From NCBI RefSeq assembly GCF_016616425.1, contig NZ_CP067101.1:1426001-1490000 (forward strand): a stretch of 64,000 nt of DNA. Direction: 5' to 3'. This document shows, in pieces, positions 16,839-29,693 of this stretch. Below the pieces are notes generated by a model. The model did no database searches and was not told the origin of the DNA. It saw only the letters and a list, made by a program, of their open reading frames with translations. Source of the stretch: Bradyrhizobium diazoefficiens (GTDB lineage Bacteria; Pseudomonadota; Alphaproteobacteria; Rhizobiales; Xanthobacteraceae). Both the position numbers and the translations under genes were made by a program. The stretch's first letter is position 1. Every line of letters begins with the position of its first letter.

Positions 16839-18344
16839 ATGTCTTTCGTCCTCGCCATCGACCAGGGCACCACCTCTTCGCGCGCGATCGTGTTTCGCGG
16901 CGATATTTCCATTGCGGCCAAGGCGCAGGCCGAGTTTCCGCAGCATTTCCCGGCCTCGGGCTGGGTCGAGCACGAGCCTGAGGACATCTGGACCTCGACT
17001 GTGAACGTCTGCCGCGAGGCGATCGCGCAGGCCGGCATCACCGCAAAGGACATCGCCGCGATCGGCATCACCAACCAGCGCGAGACCACCGTGGTGTGGG
17101 ACCGCGCCACGGGGCAGGCCGTGCACCGCGCGATCGTCTGGCAGGACCGCCGCACCGCCGATATCTGCGCGAAACTGAAAGCCGAAGGCCGCGAGCCGGT
17201 GATGTCCGAGAAGACCGGCCTGATCATCGATCCCTATTTCTCCGGCACCAAGGTCGCATGGATCCTCGATCACGTTCCCGGCGCGCGCGCGCGCGCGGCG
17301 CGCGGCGAATTGATGTTCGGCACCGTCGACTGCTATCTGCTCTGGCGTCTCACCGGGGGCAAGGTGCACGCCACCGACGCCACCAACGCCTCGCGTACGC
17401 TGCTGTTCAACATTCATACCGGTGAGTGGGACGACGAACTGCTGGAGATCATCGGCGTGCCGCGCTCGATGCTGCCCGAGGTGAAGGACTCCTCCGCCCG
17501 CTTCGGCGAGAGCACGCCCGACCTGTTCGGCGGCGCGATTGCCATCTCGGGCATCGCCGGCGACCAGCAGGCCGCGACCATCGGCCAGGCCTGCTTCCGC
17601 CCGGGCATGATAAAGTCGACCTACGGCACCGGCTGCTTCGCGCTGCTCAACACCGGCACCACGCCCGTGGTGTCGAAGAACAAGCTGCTCACCACCGTCG
17701 CCTATCAGCTCGACGGAAAGCGCACCTACGCGCTCGAAGGCTCGATCTTCGTCGCCGGCAGCGCGGTGCAATGGCTGCGCGACGGTCTCGGCATCATCAA
17801 GCACGCCGCCGAAACCGGGCCTCTTGCTGATCAGTCGGACTCCATGCAGAGCGTCTATCTCGTTCCCGCCTTCGTCGGCATGGGCGCGCCGTATTGGAAT
17901 CCGCGCGTCCGCGGCGCCCTGTTCGGCCTCACCCGCAACACCGGCCCCGCCGAGCTCGCCCACGCCGCGCTCGAAAGCGTCTGCTACCAGACTTTCGACC
18001 TCTGGGCCGCGATGCGCGCGGACTGGCCGAGCTCGGAAACCGCCAGCGTCGTGCTCCGCGTCGACGGCGGCATGACGGCGTCGGACTGGACCATGCAGCG
18101 CCTCGCCGATCTTCTCGATGCTCCCGTCGATCGCCCCGTGATCCAGGAGACCACGGCGCTCGGCGCCGCCTACCTCGCCGGCCTCAACGCCGGCGTCTAT
18201 CCCGAGCCGACCAAGTTCGCCGACAATTGGCGCCTGGAGCACCGCTTCAAGCCCAGCATGAGCCAGGCGACGCGCGAGCGGAAGCTCGCCGGCTGGGCGC
18301 GCGCGGTGAAGGGCGTGCTGGCGAGCGATGAGGGGGACGGCTGA
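16839..18344 (+). CDS. glpK: Glycerol kinase
   Basis: ATP-dependent kinase converting glycerol to sn-glycerol 3-phosphate, 501 residues, close to the 502 of E. coli GlpK. N-terminal ATPase motif [14 protein letters not shown] (6-19), [18 protein letters not shown] (about 78-95), [36 protein letters not shown] and [17 protein letters not shown] are characteristic. The substrate residue region [10 protein letters not shown] is intact. No glpF, glpD or glpR lies nearby, so it appears as an isolated gene downstream of repeat elements. The start ATG follows AGGGTAAGCCGCC. Confidence 0.96.
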   Translation: MSFVLAIDQGTTSSRAIVFRGDISIAAKAQAEFPQHFPASGWVEHEPEDIWTSTVNVCREAIAQAGITAKDIAAIGITNQRETTVVWDRATGQAVHRAIVWQDRRTADICAKLKAEGREPVMSEKTGLIIDPYFSGTKVAWILDHVPGARARAARGELMFGTVDCYLLWRLTGGKVHATDATNASRTLLFNIHTGEWDDELLEIIGVPRSMLPEVKDSSARFGESTPDLFGGAIAISGIAGDQQAATIGQACFRPGMIKSTYGTGCFALLNTGTTPVVSKNKLLTTVAYQLDGKRTYALEGSIFVAGSAVQWLRDGLGIIKHAAETGPLADQSDSMQSVYLVPAFVGMGAPYWNPRVRGALFGLTRNTGPAELAHAALESVCYQTFDLWAAMRADWPSSETASVVLRVDGGMTASDWTMQRLADLLDAPVDRPVIQETTALGAAYLAGLNAGVYPEPTKFADNWRLEHRFKPSMSQATRERKLAGWARAVKGVLASDEGDG

Positions 18345-18360
18345 TACGCTCCATCCACGT

Positions 18361-18508
18361 CGTCGTCCCTGCGAACGCAGGGACCCATACCGCGAGGTCT
18401 GTCGATGGCAGGCAGAGCCAATCCCGAACGACCAATCTTCGCCAAATCACTCCCTGTGGTTATGGGTCCCGGATCAGCGCTCGCTATGCTCGCTTGTCCG
18501 GGACGACA
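18361..18508. repeat. Palindromic intergenic repeat after glpK
   Basis: CGTCGTCCCTGCGAACGCAGGGACCCATA on the left has an internal hairpin; TATGGGTCCCGGATCAGCG and GTCCGGGACGAC on the right complete the palindrome. It fills most of the space between glpK and the acetyltransferase. Confidence 0.75.
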
Positions 18509-18561
18509 ATAGACCGTGTAGCGCCAGTTCTCGCGTGTCTCGCGAAGTGGAGCAACGAAGC

Positions 18562-19155
18562 ATGATCCTCCCCGACGGCTATTCCGACGTGCCACCCGGC
18601 AAGATCGCCGCGGTCGTCACCCATCTGGAGATGTTCGCGCCTCCGACGCGCCGTGACGATCCCCCCGTCGCCTGGGCCCTGCGCAAGGTCGATGCGCCCG
18701 AGCTCGATTGGTACCGCGACCTCTTCCGCCGCGTCGGCGAAGAGTGGCTGTGGTTCTCGCGCGCACGCATGAACGACACGGAGCTCGCCGCCATCATCCG
18801 CACGCCAGGCATCGAGGTCTATGCACTGGTCGCGGACGGCCACGACGAAGGCCTGCTGGAGCTCGACTTCCGCGAGCCCGGCCAGTGCGAGCTGGTCTAT
18901 TTCGGCGTCACCGCGTCCTTGATCGGCACCGGCGCCGCCCGCTTCCTGATGAACCGCGCGTTGGAGCTCGCATGGTCGCGCGACGTCCGCCGCGTCTGGA
19001 TGCACACCTGCACTTTCGATCATCCATCGGCCGTTGCCTTCTACCAGCGCTCCGGCTTTCGCGCCTTCCGCCGCCAGATCGAGATTGCTGACGATCCGCG
19101 TCTCGACGGCACGGCGCCGCGCGATGCGGCGAAGCATGTGCCGATTATTGATTAA
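18562..19155 (+). CDS. GNAT family N-acetyltransferase
   Basis: Predicted acetyl-CoA-dependent acyltransferase of 197 residues from ATG 18562, with GGAG upstream. The fold is visible as LLELDFREPGQCELVYFGV (beta4-type strand), then LIGTGAARFLMNRALELAW corresponding to the acetyl-CoA loop (usually R/Q-x-x-G-x-G/A) and WMHTCTFDHPSAVAFYQRSG with FRAFRRQ, typical of motif B near the C-terminus. The substrate is unknown. It stands alone between repeats; upstream in-frame sequence reads through a repeat and is not coding. Confidence 0.87.
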   Translation: MILPDGYSDVPPGKIAAVVTHLEMFAPPTRRDDPPVAWALRKVDAPELDWYRDLFRRVGEEWLWFSRARMNDTELAAIIRTPGIEVYALVADGHDEGLLELDFREPGQCELVYFGVTASLIGTGAARFLMNRALELAWSRDVRRVWMHTCTFDHPSAVAFYQRSGFRAFRRQIEIADDPRLDGTAPRDAAKHVPIID

Positions 19156-19174
19156 TCGCTGCTGTCTCCCCACT

Positions 19175-19214
19175 GTCATTGCGAGGAGCTCTTGCGACGA
19201 AGCAATCCAGACTG
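19175..19214. repeat. Fragment of a dispersed repeat (GTCATTGCGAGGAGC type)
   Basis: GTCATTGCGAGGAGCTCTTG followed by CGACGAAGCAATCCAGACTG is one arm of a repeat family; the second arm is missing here. Assignment to a family is from general familiarity with such elements, not from a second copy in this window. Confidence 0.5.
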
Positions 19215-19396
19215 CAATTGTCGCGATCAAGCGCTCGATCCAGGACGGTCTTTGAGCTTGTGGCGCATGCGGCCGTCGCGGGCGTCGTTGCAGGCGGCGC
19301 AATGCTCCATTTCCGAGATATTTGTTGCGCCCCGCCGAACTGGTCGTGGAGACTGATCGGCCCTGCCTTGTTCAATGACTGAGAAGAGCGAGAACC

Positions 19397-20025
19397 ATGT
19401 TCCTGATCGGCCAATATGATTCCCCCTTCGTTCGCCGCGTCGCGATTGCGCTGAGGCTCTACGGGCTCGCCTTCGAGCACAAGCCGTGGTCGACCTTCGG
19501 CGACGCCGACCAGATCGCACCCTACAATCCACTGCGCCGCGTGCCGACCCTGGTGCTCGACGACGGCGAGGCGCTGATCGAGAGCACGATCATCCTGGAC
19601 TATCTCGATGAATTGGTGGGGCCTGAGAAGGCGATGCTGCCGCATAGCGGCGCTGAGCGGCGCAAGCATTTGCGCATCTGCGCGCTCGCCTCCGGCCTCG
19701 GCGACAAGGCGGTCAGCCTGCTCTACGAGCGCGTCCTGCGGAAGGAGCAGCTCGCGCTGTGGGTCGAGCGCTGCCGGGCGCAGATTGCGGACGTGCTGAG
19801 GGTGCTGGAGACGGAGCGCGCCACGGTGACGACGCCGTACTGGCTGGGTGGCCGCATCGGCCACGCCGACGTCGCGGTCGCCTGCGTTGTCCGCTTACCC
19901 GCGAGGCGCATCCGCTTCTGTTCGACGCCTCGCGTTATCCCGCGCTCGCGGCACATGCCGAGCGATGCGAGGCCTTGCCGCCGTTCAAGGAGATCGTGCA
20001 GCCGCTGGCGCCGCCGAAGGGGTGA
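19397..20025 (+). pseudogene. Glutathione S-transferase, frameshifted near the 3' end
   Basis: About 209 residues of a GST-like protein if one frameshift is corrected. The N-terminal thioredoxin-like domain is intact: QYDSPFVRRVAIALRLYGL, then RRVPTLVLDDGEALIESTII with the cis-Pro and the Glu-Ser glutathione contact. The C-terminal helical domain continues to GHADVAVACVVR. From about 19896 the expected sequence (LTREAHPLLFDASRYPAL to IVQPLAPPKG) lies in another frame. Loss of a single C in CGCTT(C)ACCCGC between 19896 and 19897 explains it. Without correction the frame would run on to 20284 as an unrelated Arg-rich tail. A sequencing error is possible; otherwise the gene is freshly broken. 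Confidence 0.8.
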
Positions 20026-20080
20026 GTCCCGTGACGTCAGCCGGGATGCGCGCTGTCGCCCGGAAACATATCGAGCGCCG

Positions 20081-21088
20081 CTATGCGAACCCGACCTTGA
20101 TCAGCAAGGTCAGGAAAAGGCCTCCGACGATCGCGCAGAACGCGGCACCGATCAACGGCCCCAGCGCGCCCTCCCGGCTTGCGGGCTCCAGCACCGCATG
20201 TCCCGGCCGTTCCGGATTGTAATAAACTTTGACGTTCTGCCCGGGATGATATTTCGCCGCGGCCTGTTCGGCGACTGCGCGTAGCCCGGAGTTCATGGTG
20301 CCGCCCCAATTGACTTCGGTGCCGATGAAGTCGCGCTTGCCGACCTTGTAGGCGTAGCGGAGGTCGATTTGATAGCGGTGTTGGAACCTGGTGGTCCGTG
20401 ACTTGTCGTCGTCGCTGCCCTTGTCCTCGATGATTTCCTCGATCACGGCGCAACGGATAACCCTGCCGGACGCGGTCGGCCAGCGCAGGCTGGCGCTCGC
20501 CAGCCGGCGCGTGCTGACATACTCGGCGACGCAGAACACGCCACCCACGAGCACGACCATCGGCAGCGCGAATGCGAACAGCGGAACGCCGTTGTCGGCG
20601 TAAAGCACATGCCCTGCAAGCGAATGCGCGGTCAGCGTGGCGGCAATCAAGCCGAACACGATCGTGAATGCGACCAGCGCCGCGACGTTCTGCGCTGCGG
20701 CAGGCTCCAGCAGCGCCTCGGCCGGGCACTTCGGATCGACATAGACGTCGACATGGGCGCCAACCGGATATCGTCCGACCAGTTTGGCGGCGAGCACCTT
20801 TGTCGTCATGGCGATGCCGCCGACAAAGACCTTGTCGCCTTCAAGCTCTTCGCCGCCAGCATGATAGCGATAGCGGATGATGGGCTTGGCGTCGTTCCGA
20901 TCGTCCGAGACGTGCGTCGTCGGTTGGTCGACCCTGGAGACCGTGATGATGCCCTCCACCTTGTCCCAGCTCCGCGCGGCCTGCATCTGGCCCCGCATGC
21001 GGGCCAGATTGAACAGCGTCAATCCAAACAGGAACACCGAGATGCCGGCGGCAATCTGCGTCCACATCAATCCCTGGGCATCTAGCAT
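20081..21088 (-). CDS. DUF3592 domain-containing membrane protein, two tandem domains
   Basis: Hypothetical membrane protein of 335 residues with two copies of the DUF3592 pattern. Copy 1: a membrane segment (about 9-30), WDKVEGIITVSRV, PIIRYRYHAGGEELEG, YPVGAHVDVYVDPKCP and a following membrane pair. Copy 2: a membrane segment (about 170-195), WPTASGRVIRC, QIDLRYAYKVGKRDFIG, YHPGQNVKVYYNPERPGHAV and a last membrane helix. Each copy thus has a membrane anchor, a beta-rich extracytoplasmic domain and a VYxxP-type motif. No biochemical function is established. It lies between a broken GST gene and a relic GST tail, which is unusual and may reflect rearrangement. Confidence 0.82.
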   Translation of the reverse strand: MLDAQGLMWTQIAAGISVFLFGLTLFNLARMRGQMQAARSWDKVEGIITVSRVDQPTTHVSDDRNDAKPIIRYRYHAGGEELEGDKVFVGGIAMTTKVLAAKLVGRYPVGAHVDVYVDPKCPAEALLEPAAAQNVAALVAFTIVFGLIAATLTAHSLAGHVLYADNGVPLFAFALPMVVLVGGVFCVAEYVSTRRLASASLRWPTASGRVIRCAVIEEIIEDKGSDDDKSRTTRFQHRYQIDLRYAYKVGKRDFIGTEVNWGGTMNSGLRAVAEQAAAKYHPGQNVKVYYNPERPGHAVLEPASREGALGPLIGAAFCAIVGGLFLTLLIKVGFA

Positions 21089-21091
21089 CCG

Positions 21092-21197
21092 GTTCCCTGC
21101 TGTTCGGCGGCGACCGCCATTGGTCGCGGCGAGCGCGCGGTGCGTTCACGGCGCTGTGCGGGAAATCGTGCAGCCTCTGGCGCCGCCGAAGGGGTGA
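21092..21197 (+). pseudogene. Relic of a second glutathione S-transferase C-terminus
   Basis: The plus-strand frame ending at 21197 closes with REIVQPLAPPKG and a stop, matching the GST gene end (KEIVQPLAPPKG). The DNA GTGCAGCC-CTGGCGCCGCCG around it is almost identical to 19996-20022. Further upstream FPAVRRRPPLVAASARC weakly resembles FDASRYPALAAHAERC of the GST. No start or N-terminal domain is present, so this is a decayed fragment. Confidence 0.55.
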
Positions 21198-21268
21198 GGC
21201 TGGCTCACCCGCCCCTGGAGGGCTTTGAAGGAGGGATTGGGACCGCGCGGGGTGGGGTTGCCAGCCTC

Positions 21269-21374
21269 CGTCATTCCGGGGCGCGCGTAGCGCGAGCCCG
21301 GAATCCATCGTGCACCGGATGATGTGGACAAATGGATTCCGGGTTCGCGCCAGGAGGCGCGCCCCGGAATGACG
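21269..21374. repeat. Palindromic intergenic repeat (CGTCATTCCGGGG type)
   Basis: CGTCATTCCGGGGCGCGCG on the left and CGCGCCCCGGAATGACG on the right, with inner pair CCCGGAATCCAT and ATGGATTCCGGG. Same family as 10611-10690. The stretch 21198-21260 before it resembles half of the CCCTGGAGGG family; nothing else was seen in the 418-base gap apart from the GST relic. Confidence 0.85.
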
Positions 21375-21506
21375 GCGCTGGGCTTGGCGAGAATGTCAGA
21401 CTTGCTCGACGCCGCAGGTCGCTTCGGTGACGATGAAATTATTCAATCCTTTCAACACCAACGCTACTGTGCATGGGGTTGTTTTTCGATTTTGGCTTTC
21501 GCAGGC

Positions 21507-25364
<3,858 letters not shown>

Positions 25365-25370
25365 GGTGTC

Positions 25371-26291
25371 TTACGCCGCCTTCTGCGCGCTCTTGGCGCG
25401 GATGCCGAGCAAATGGCTGATCGCGAATACGAGATCGGCGCGGTTCATGGTGTAGAAATGGAAGGTGTCGACGCCGTGCTTGGCGAGCTTCTGGACCTGG
25501 CCGGCCGCGACGGTCGCCGCCACCAGCTTGCGGGTCTCGGCATCGTCGTCGAGGTCCTCAAACTTCGCGGCGAACCAGTCCGGCACGGACGTGCCGGCGC
25601 GGGTGACGAACGCTCTCGCCTGCTTGAAATTGTGCATCGGCATGATGCCCGGCACGATCGGAATGTCGATGCCACGGGCGCGGACGCGGTCGAGGTAGCG
25701 GAAGTAGAGGTCGTTATCGAAGAACACCTGGGTGATCGCGCGCGTCGCGCCGGCGTCGACCTTGGCCTTCAGCGTATCGATGTCGGCGTCGAAGTCGCGC
25801 GCTTCGGGGTGCTTCTCGGGATAGGCCGAGACCGACACTTCGATATCGGCGTGCCGCTTCTTGATCCCCGCGACAAGCTTGGCCGAACTGTGATAGCCGT
25901 CGGGATGGCTGGTATAGGGCGTGCCGATGCCGCCGGCGGGATCGCCGCGCAAGGCCACGATGTGGCGGACGCCGACCTCGTGATAGCGATCGACGATCTC
26001 GTCGATCTCGCCGCGCGAAGCCCCGACGCAGGTCAGGTGCGCGGCCGGCAGCAGCGCGGTCTCCTTCAGGATGCGCGAAATGGTCGAGTGGGTGCGCTCC
26101 CGGGTCGAGCCACCGGCGCCGTAGGTCACCGAGACGAAATTCGGGTCGAGCGGGGCGAGCCGGTTGATCGTCTCCCAGAGATTGCGCTCCATATCTTCCG
26201 TCTTGGGCGGAAAGAACTCGAAGGAGATCGCCGGCCGCTTCAGGTGCCCATCTTGCCCGTCGGGTCGGGCAGGCGTCGTCAGCTCGGTCAT
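25371..26291 (-). CDS. metF: Methylenetetrahydrofolate reductase
   Basis: FAD-dependent reductase, 306 residues, making 5-methyltetrahydrofolate for the downstream methionine synthase. Motifs: ISFEFFPPKTEDME with the catalytic Glu, VSVTYGAGGSTRERT, HLTCVGASR, ALRGDPAGG and TQVFFDNDLYFRYLDR. The length is typical of bacterial MetF. It overlaps nothing and is six bases upstream of metH on the minus strand. The start ATG 26291 has GGAG about 11 bases upstream. No ArsR-type regulator or AdoHcy riboswitch was recognisable upstream, so its control is unknown. Confidence 0.96.
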   Translation of the reverse strand: MTELTTPARPDGQDGHLKRPAISFEFFPPKTEDMERNLWETINRLAPLDPNFVSVTYGAGGSTRERTHSTISRILKETALLPAAHLTCVGASRGEIDEIVDRYHEVGVRHIVALRGDPAGGIGTPYTSHPDGYHSSAKLVAGIKKRHADIEVSVSAYPEKHPEARDFDADIDTLKAKVDAGATRAITQVFFDNDLYFRYLDRVRARGIDIPIVPGIMPMHNFKQARAFVTRAGTSVPDWFAAKFEDLDDDAETRKLVAATVAAGQVQKLAKHGVDTFHFYTMNRADLVFAISHLLGIRAKSAQKAA

Positions 26292-26689
26292 GGCACCACT
26301 TGCTCCAGATTTGTCGCCAGGTTTCGGCGGCCGACGGCCGGGTCTGGCTTGGACCGCCTAAGATAGGCCAAAGGCGGGTTGATCGACAGCCCATCGAGGG
26401 TGGGAAGTGGCCCACTTGCGCTAACAATGTCCGAATTGTCGAGTGCTGATCGGTTCGGATGGGAATTGGGCGCAATGAAAATAGTAAATAAGAATCATAT
26501 ATTTACTAAATTTGCGTGCCCGTCAAGTACGTACATTCTGTGTGGGCAGCTAGAAAATGGTGTTGCTGCTGTCGTCATCGTCCCATCGCACTCTTGGTTG
26601 TTCGAACGCGCCGGTTCGCAGCCCGCACACGTCAGGCCTGCGCCATCCACCCATTGCCGTCGCGCGGCCCTCCACTACGTTAGCGCGCC
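26292..26689. other. 398-base divergent spacer between metF and the monooxygenase gene, with an AT-rich palindrome
   Basis: The spacer contains TAGTAAATA (26482-26490), nine bases, then TATTTACTA (26500-26508), a perfect 9-bp inverted repeat in an AT-rich island (about 26474-26513) that contrasts with the GC-rich surroundings. Near metF, CCGCCT (26354-26359) and AGGCGG (26372-26377) can form a 6-bp stem. The region must hold the promoters for both directions. No gene or known riboswitch fold was recognised. Confidence 0.5.
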
Positions 26690-27709
26690 ATGATCCCGCT
26701 CTCAGTTCTCGACCTCTCCGTCGTCACCACAGGCACCAGGCCCGCCGCGGCGCTGCGCAACAGCATCGATCTGGCGCGCCATGTCGATGGGCTCGGCTAT
26801 GTCCGCTACTGGCTCGCCGAGCACCACAACCTCGCCTCGGTCGCGAGCCCCGCGCCCGACGTCATGATCGGCCAGATCGCAGCGGTGACGAAGCATATCC
26901 GGGTCGGCTCCGGCGGGGTGATGCTGCCCAATCACGCGCCGCTGGTGGTAGCCGAGCGCTTCAAGATGCTGGAGGCGCTGTTTCCCGGTCGCATCGACCT
27001 CGGCCTCGGTCGCGCCCCCGGCACCGACGGTGCGACGGCTTACGCGCTGCGTAGCCGGCTGGACCGCCGCGAGGGCGACGACTTTCTGGAGCGGCTGCAC
27101 GAACTGATTCTGTGGGAGACGCGTGAATTCCCCGCAGGGCATCCCTACAACAACGTCGTCGCGATGCCCGACGACACCAGGCTGCCGCCGATCTGGCTGC
27201 TCGGCTCCAGCGATTATTCCTCGGAATTGGCCGCGCAGGTCGGCATGGGCTTCGCATTCGCCCATCATTTCGCATCCCATGACGCGATCGACGCAATGGT
27301 GCATTACCGCAACCGCTTCCAGCCCTCGGCCTGGCGCGCGAGCCCGCATGCGATTCTCGCAGTCGCGGCCATCGCCGCCGATACCGACGAGGAGGCCGAA
27401 CGGCTCGCCAGTTCTTTCGATCTCAACCGGCTGCGCCGCGACCGCGGTCAATATCTGCCGCTGCCGAGCGTCGAGGAGGCGCTGGCCTATCCTTACTCCG
27501 ATTCGGAGCGCACCCCGATCCTCCGCAACCGCTCCCGCCTGTTCGTCGGCAGCCCCGCGACGGTGCAGAACAAGCTGCAGCCGCTGATCGACGCAAGCAA
27601 GCCGGACGAACTGATGGTGATCACTGCAGTGTACGATCATGAGGCGCGGAAGAAATCGTATTCGCTGTTGGCGGAGGCGTTCGGGCTGGCGAAAAGCGCG
27701 ACCGCATAG
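26690..27709 (+). CDS. LLM class flavin-dependent oxidoreductase (luciferase-like monooxygenase)
   Basis: Flavin-dependent monooxygenase-type protein of 339 residues with the bacterial luciferase TIM-barrel fold. Seen: [12 protein letters not shown] at the N-terminus, [20 protein letters not shown] (the EHH motif of the YhbW-like group), [33 protein letters not shown], and [20 protein letters not shown]. The substrate is unknown and annotation by family rarely predicts it. Its promoter probably lies in the long upstream spacer that holds an AT-rich palindrome. It is not in an operon. Confidence 0.92.
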   Translation: MIPLSVLDLSVVTTGTRPAAALRNSIDLARHVDGLGYVRYWLAEHHNLASVASPAPDVMIGQIAAVTKHIRVGSGGVMLPNHAPLVVAERFKMLEALFPGRIDLGLGRAPGTDGATAYALRSRLDRREGDDFLERLHELILWETREFPAGHPYNNVVAMPDDTRLPPIWLLGSSDYSSELAAQVGMGFAFAHHFASHDAIDAMVHYRNRFQPSAWRASPHAILAVAAIAADTDEEAERLASSFDLNRLRRDRGQYLPLPSVEEALAYPYSDSERTPILRNRSRLFVGSPATVQNKLQPLIDASKPDELMVITAVYDHEARKKSYSLLAEAFGLAKSATA

Positions 27710-27717
27710 GAGCTGGC

Positions 27718-27834
27718 GTGCCCCGGACGCAGCGCAGCGCTCTTCAGCGGTGCGCTGCTGAGCCGGGGCCGATCGTAGGCTCGGGTCTTGCGGCCTCTGG
27801 GTCCCGGCTCGCGCTTCGCGCGCCCGGGACACGA
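27718..27834. repeat. Palindromic intergenic repeats between the monooxygenase gene and pheA
   Basis: Two neighbouring hairpin units: GTGCCCCGGACGCAGCGCAG to CTGCTGAGCCGGGG, and GGTCCCGGCTCGCGCTTCGC to GCGCGCCCGGGACACG. They separate two convergent genes and may serve as a bidirectional terminator. Confidence 0.7.
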
Positions 27835-27841
27835 GATTAGT

Positions 27842-28702
27842 TTAGTCCTGCTGCGTCTCGTTAAACGTGGCGCGGAACGGATGGCCCGGATACACGCCGA
27901 CGATACGGAATTCCCGCGAGAAGAATTTCAGCTCCTCGATGGCGAAGGCGAGGCCCTTATCATCAGGATGGCCGTCGACGTCGGCATAGAACTGCGTGGC
28001 GAAGAAATTGCCGTCGACCATGTAGCTCTCGAGCTTGGTCATGTTGACGCCGTTGGTGGCAAAGCCGCCGAGCGCCTTGTAGAGCGCCGCGGGCAAATTG
28101 CGTACCCGGAAAACAAACGTCGTGACCAGCGGGCCGGAGCCCTGCGCCGCCCATTTCGGCTCGCGCGCCAGCACCACGAAACGGGTGGTGTTGTGCGCCT
28201 CGTCCTCGATGTCCTCGGCGAGGATGTCGAGACCGTAGATCTGTGCGGCGAGACGGGAGGCGATCGCGGCCACCGTCTTGTCCTTGCGCTCGGAGATGTC
28301 GCGGGCACTGCCGGCGGTGTCGGCGTGCACGATCGGCCTGATGCCGAGCTTGCGGATGATGCGGCGGCACTGGCCGAGTGCGTGCACGTGGCTCTCGACG
28401 CTCTTGATGTCTTCGAGCCTGGTCCCCTTCACCGCCATGAGTTGATGTCGAACGGGGAGAAACCATTCGCCGATGATGAAGAGGCCGGAGGCCGGCAGGA
28501 GATGATGAATGTCCGCGACACGGCCGGCGACCGAGTTCTCGATCGGAATCATGCCGAGATCGGCCTCGCCGGACGAGATCGCCGACAGCGCGTCCTCGAA
28601 GGTGGCGCAGGGCATCGGCTCGGCGTCGGGATAGGCCTCGACGATGGCGATGTGGGAATTGGCCCCGGGCTCGCCCTGGAATGCGATTTTCAGCTTGCTC
28701 AT
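27842..28702 (-). CDS. pheA: Prephenate dehydratase
   Basis: Converts prephenate to phenylpyruvate in phenylalanine synthesis; 286 residues, a stand-alone dehydratase without chorismate mutase. Catalytic-domain motifs: IAFQGEPGANSHIA, MIPIENSVAGRVADIHHLL, SHVHALGQCRR, ADTAGSAR and the TTRF active-site motif in HNTTRFVVLAR. A regulatory ACT domain follows from about 195, with ALGGFATNGVNMTKLESY corresponding to the phenylalanine-binding region. The start at ATG 28702 (MSKLKIAFQG) is taken over upstream codons that lie inside kdsB in another frame. It follows kdsB by 37 bases on the same strand, a likely operon. Confidence 0.95.
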   Translation of the reverse strand: MSKLKIAFQGEPGANSHIAIVEAYPDAEPMPCATFEDALSAISSGEADLGMIPIENSVAGRVADIHHLLPASGLFIIGEWFLPVRHQLMAVKGTRLEDIKSVESHVHALGQCRRIIRKLGIRPIVHADTAGSARDISERKDKTVAAIASRLAAQIYGLDILAEDIEDEAHNTTRFVVLAREPKWAAQGSGPLVTTFVFRVRNLPAALYKALGGFATNGVNMTKLESYMVDGNFFATQFYADVDGHPDDKGLAFAIEELKFFSREFRIVGVYPGHPFRATFNETQQD

Positions 28703-28739
28703 GTCTCGAAGTGCTCCTGCGGCGCCTTGTAGCAGCCGC

Positions 28740-29480
28740 TCAGGATTTGGAAAGGATGCTGCGCGCGGTTTCCAGGTCCGCCGGCGTGTCGACCCCGCGG
28801 GGCACGGTGTCGACGATGGTGAAGTCGATGCGCATTCCCGCTTCGAGCGCGCGGAGCTGCTCGAGCTTCTCCTGCAATTCCAGCGGTGAGGGCGGCAGCG
28901 AAACGTAACGCTCCAGCGCGGCGCGGCGATAGGCGTAGAGGCCGATATGATGGTAACGCGGTCCGTCGCCGGTCGGCGCCGTGGCGCGTGTAAAATAAAG
29001 TGCACGCATCCGCCTGCCGCCGAGCGAGGTTCCGATCGCCTTCACGACGCTCGGGGCGAGGTCTTCCTCCTCGGTATGAATCTGCGAAGCCAGCGTGGCG
29101 ATATCGACGGCCGGATCTTCCAGCGGCGGCAATACCTCGCGGATATTGTCGATCGTGATCGTCGGGAAGTCCCCTTGCAGATTGACCACGATCTCGGCCT
29201 TGCCGTCCGGATCGAGCTTCTGCATGGCCTCGTGAATGCGGTCCGAGCCGGAGGGGTGGTCGGCGTGGGTCATCACGGCCTCGCCGCCATAGGCCGTCAC
29301 GACGGAGGCGATCTCCGGCGTATCCGTCGCGACCGCGACCCGGCCTATGCCGGCGGCCTCGGCGCGGCGCAGCACATGCACGATCATCGGCAGTCCCGCG
29401 ATATCGGCGAGCGGCTTGCCGGGCAGGCGGGTGGCGGCCATGCGGGCCGGGATCAGCACCAGGATTCGAGGATTGATCAT
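28740..29480 (-). CDS. kdsB: 3-deoxy-manno-octulosonate cytidylyltransferase
   Basis: Makes CMP-Kdo for lipopolysaccharide inner-core synthesis; 246 residues, the usual KdsB length. Motifs: [20 protein letters not shown] at the nucleotide-binding N-terminus, [35 protein letters not shown] (metal-binding Asp) and [13 protein letters not shown] near the C-terminus. The start ATG 29480 ([11 protein letters not shown]) fits the family; the open frame continues far upstream but overlaps the oppositely oriented cycM gene. It diverges from cycM across 213 bases. Confidence 0.95.
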   Translation of the reverse strand: MINPRILVLIPARMAATRLPGKPLADIAGLPMIVHVLRRAEAAGIGRVAVATDTPEIASVVTAYGGEAVMTHADHPSGSDRIHEAMQKLDPDGKAEIVVNLQGDFPTITIDNIREVLPPLEDPAVDIATLASQIHTEEEDLAPSVVKAIGTSLGGRRMRALYFTRATAPTGDGPRYHHIGLYAYRRAALERYVSLPPSPLELQEKLEQLRALEAGMRIDFTIVDTVPRGVDTPADLETARSILSKS

Positions 29481-29693
29481 CGGGTCAAGGGCCTGGAAAC
29501 GGTGCGTTTTCCGCGCCGAGAAATGGAGTGTGGACCGGCTGAAAGCCGGGTCGCTTATACGGGTTGCCAGACCCCGGGCAAACCGATATCTCAATGGCAA
29601 AACTCGGGGAAACGACAAGGAACGTTGATTCCCTGAGGCTCGTCCTGGCGGCCGCGGCCGCTGTTTCCTTCTTGCGGTGGGGCCTGGCCGGAA

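Noticed and set aside
19179-19382. A 67-codon plus-strand open frame before the GST gene
   Set aside because: Its first part translates a dispersed repeat fragment and it has no ribosome site or recognisable sequence.
26292-26460. A possible AdoHcy or AdoMet riboswitch before metF
   Set aside because: The leader was read for known conserved cores of such riboswitches and none was recognised; only a short 6-bp stem is present.
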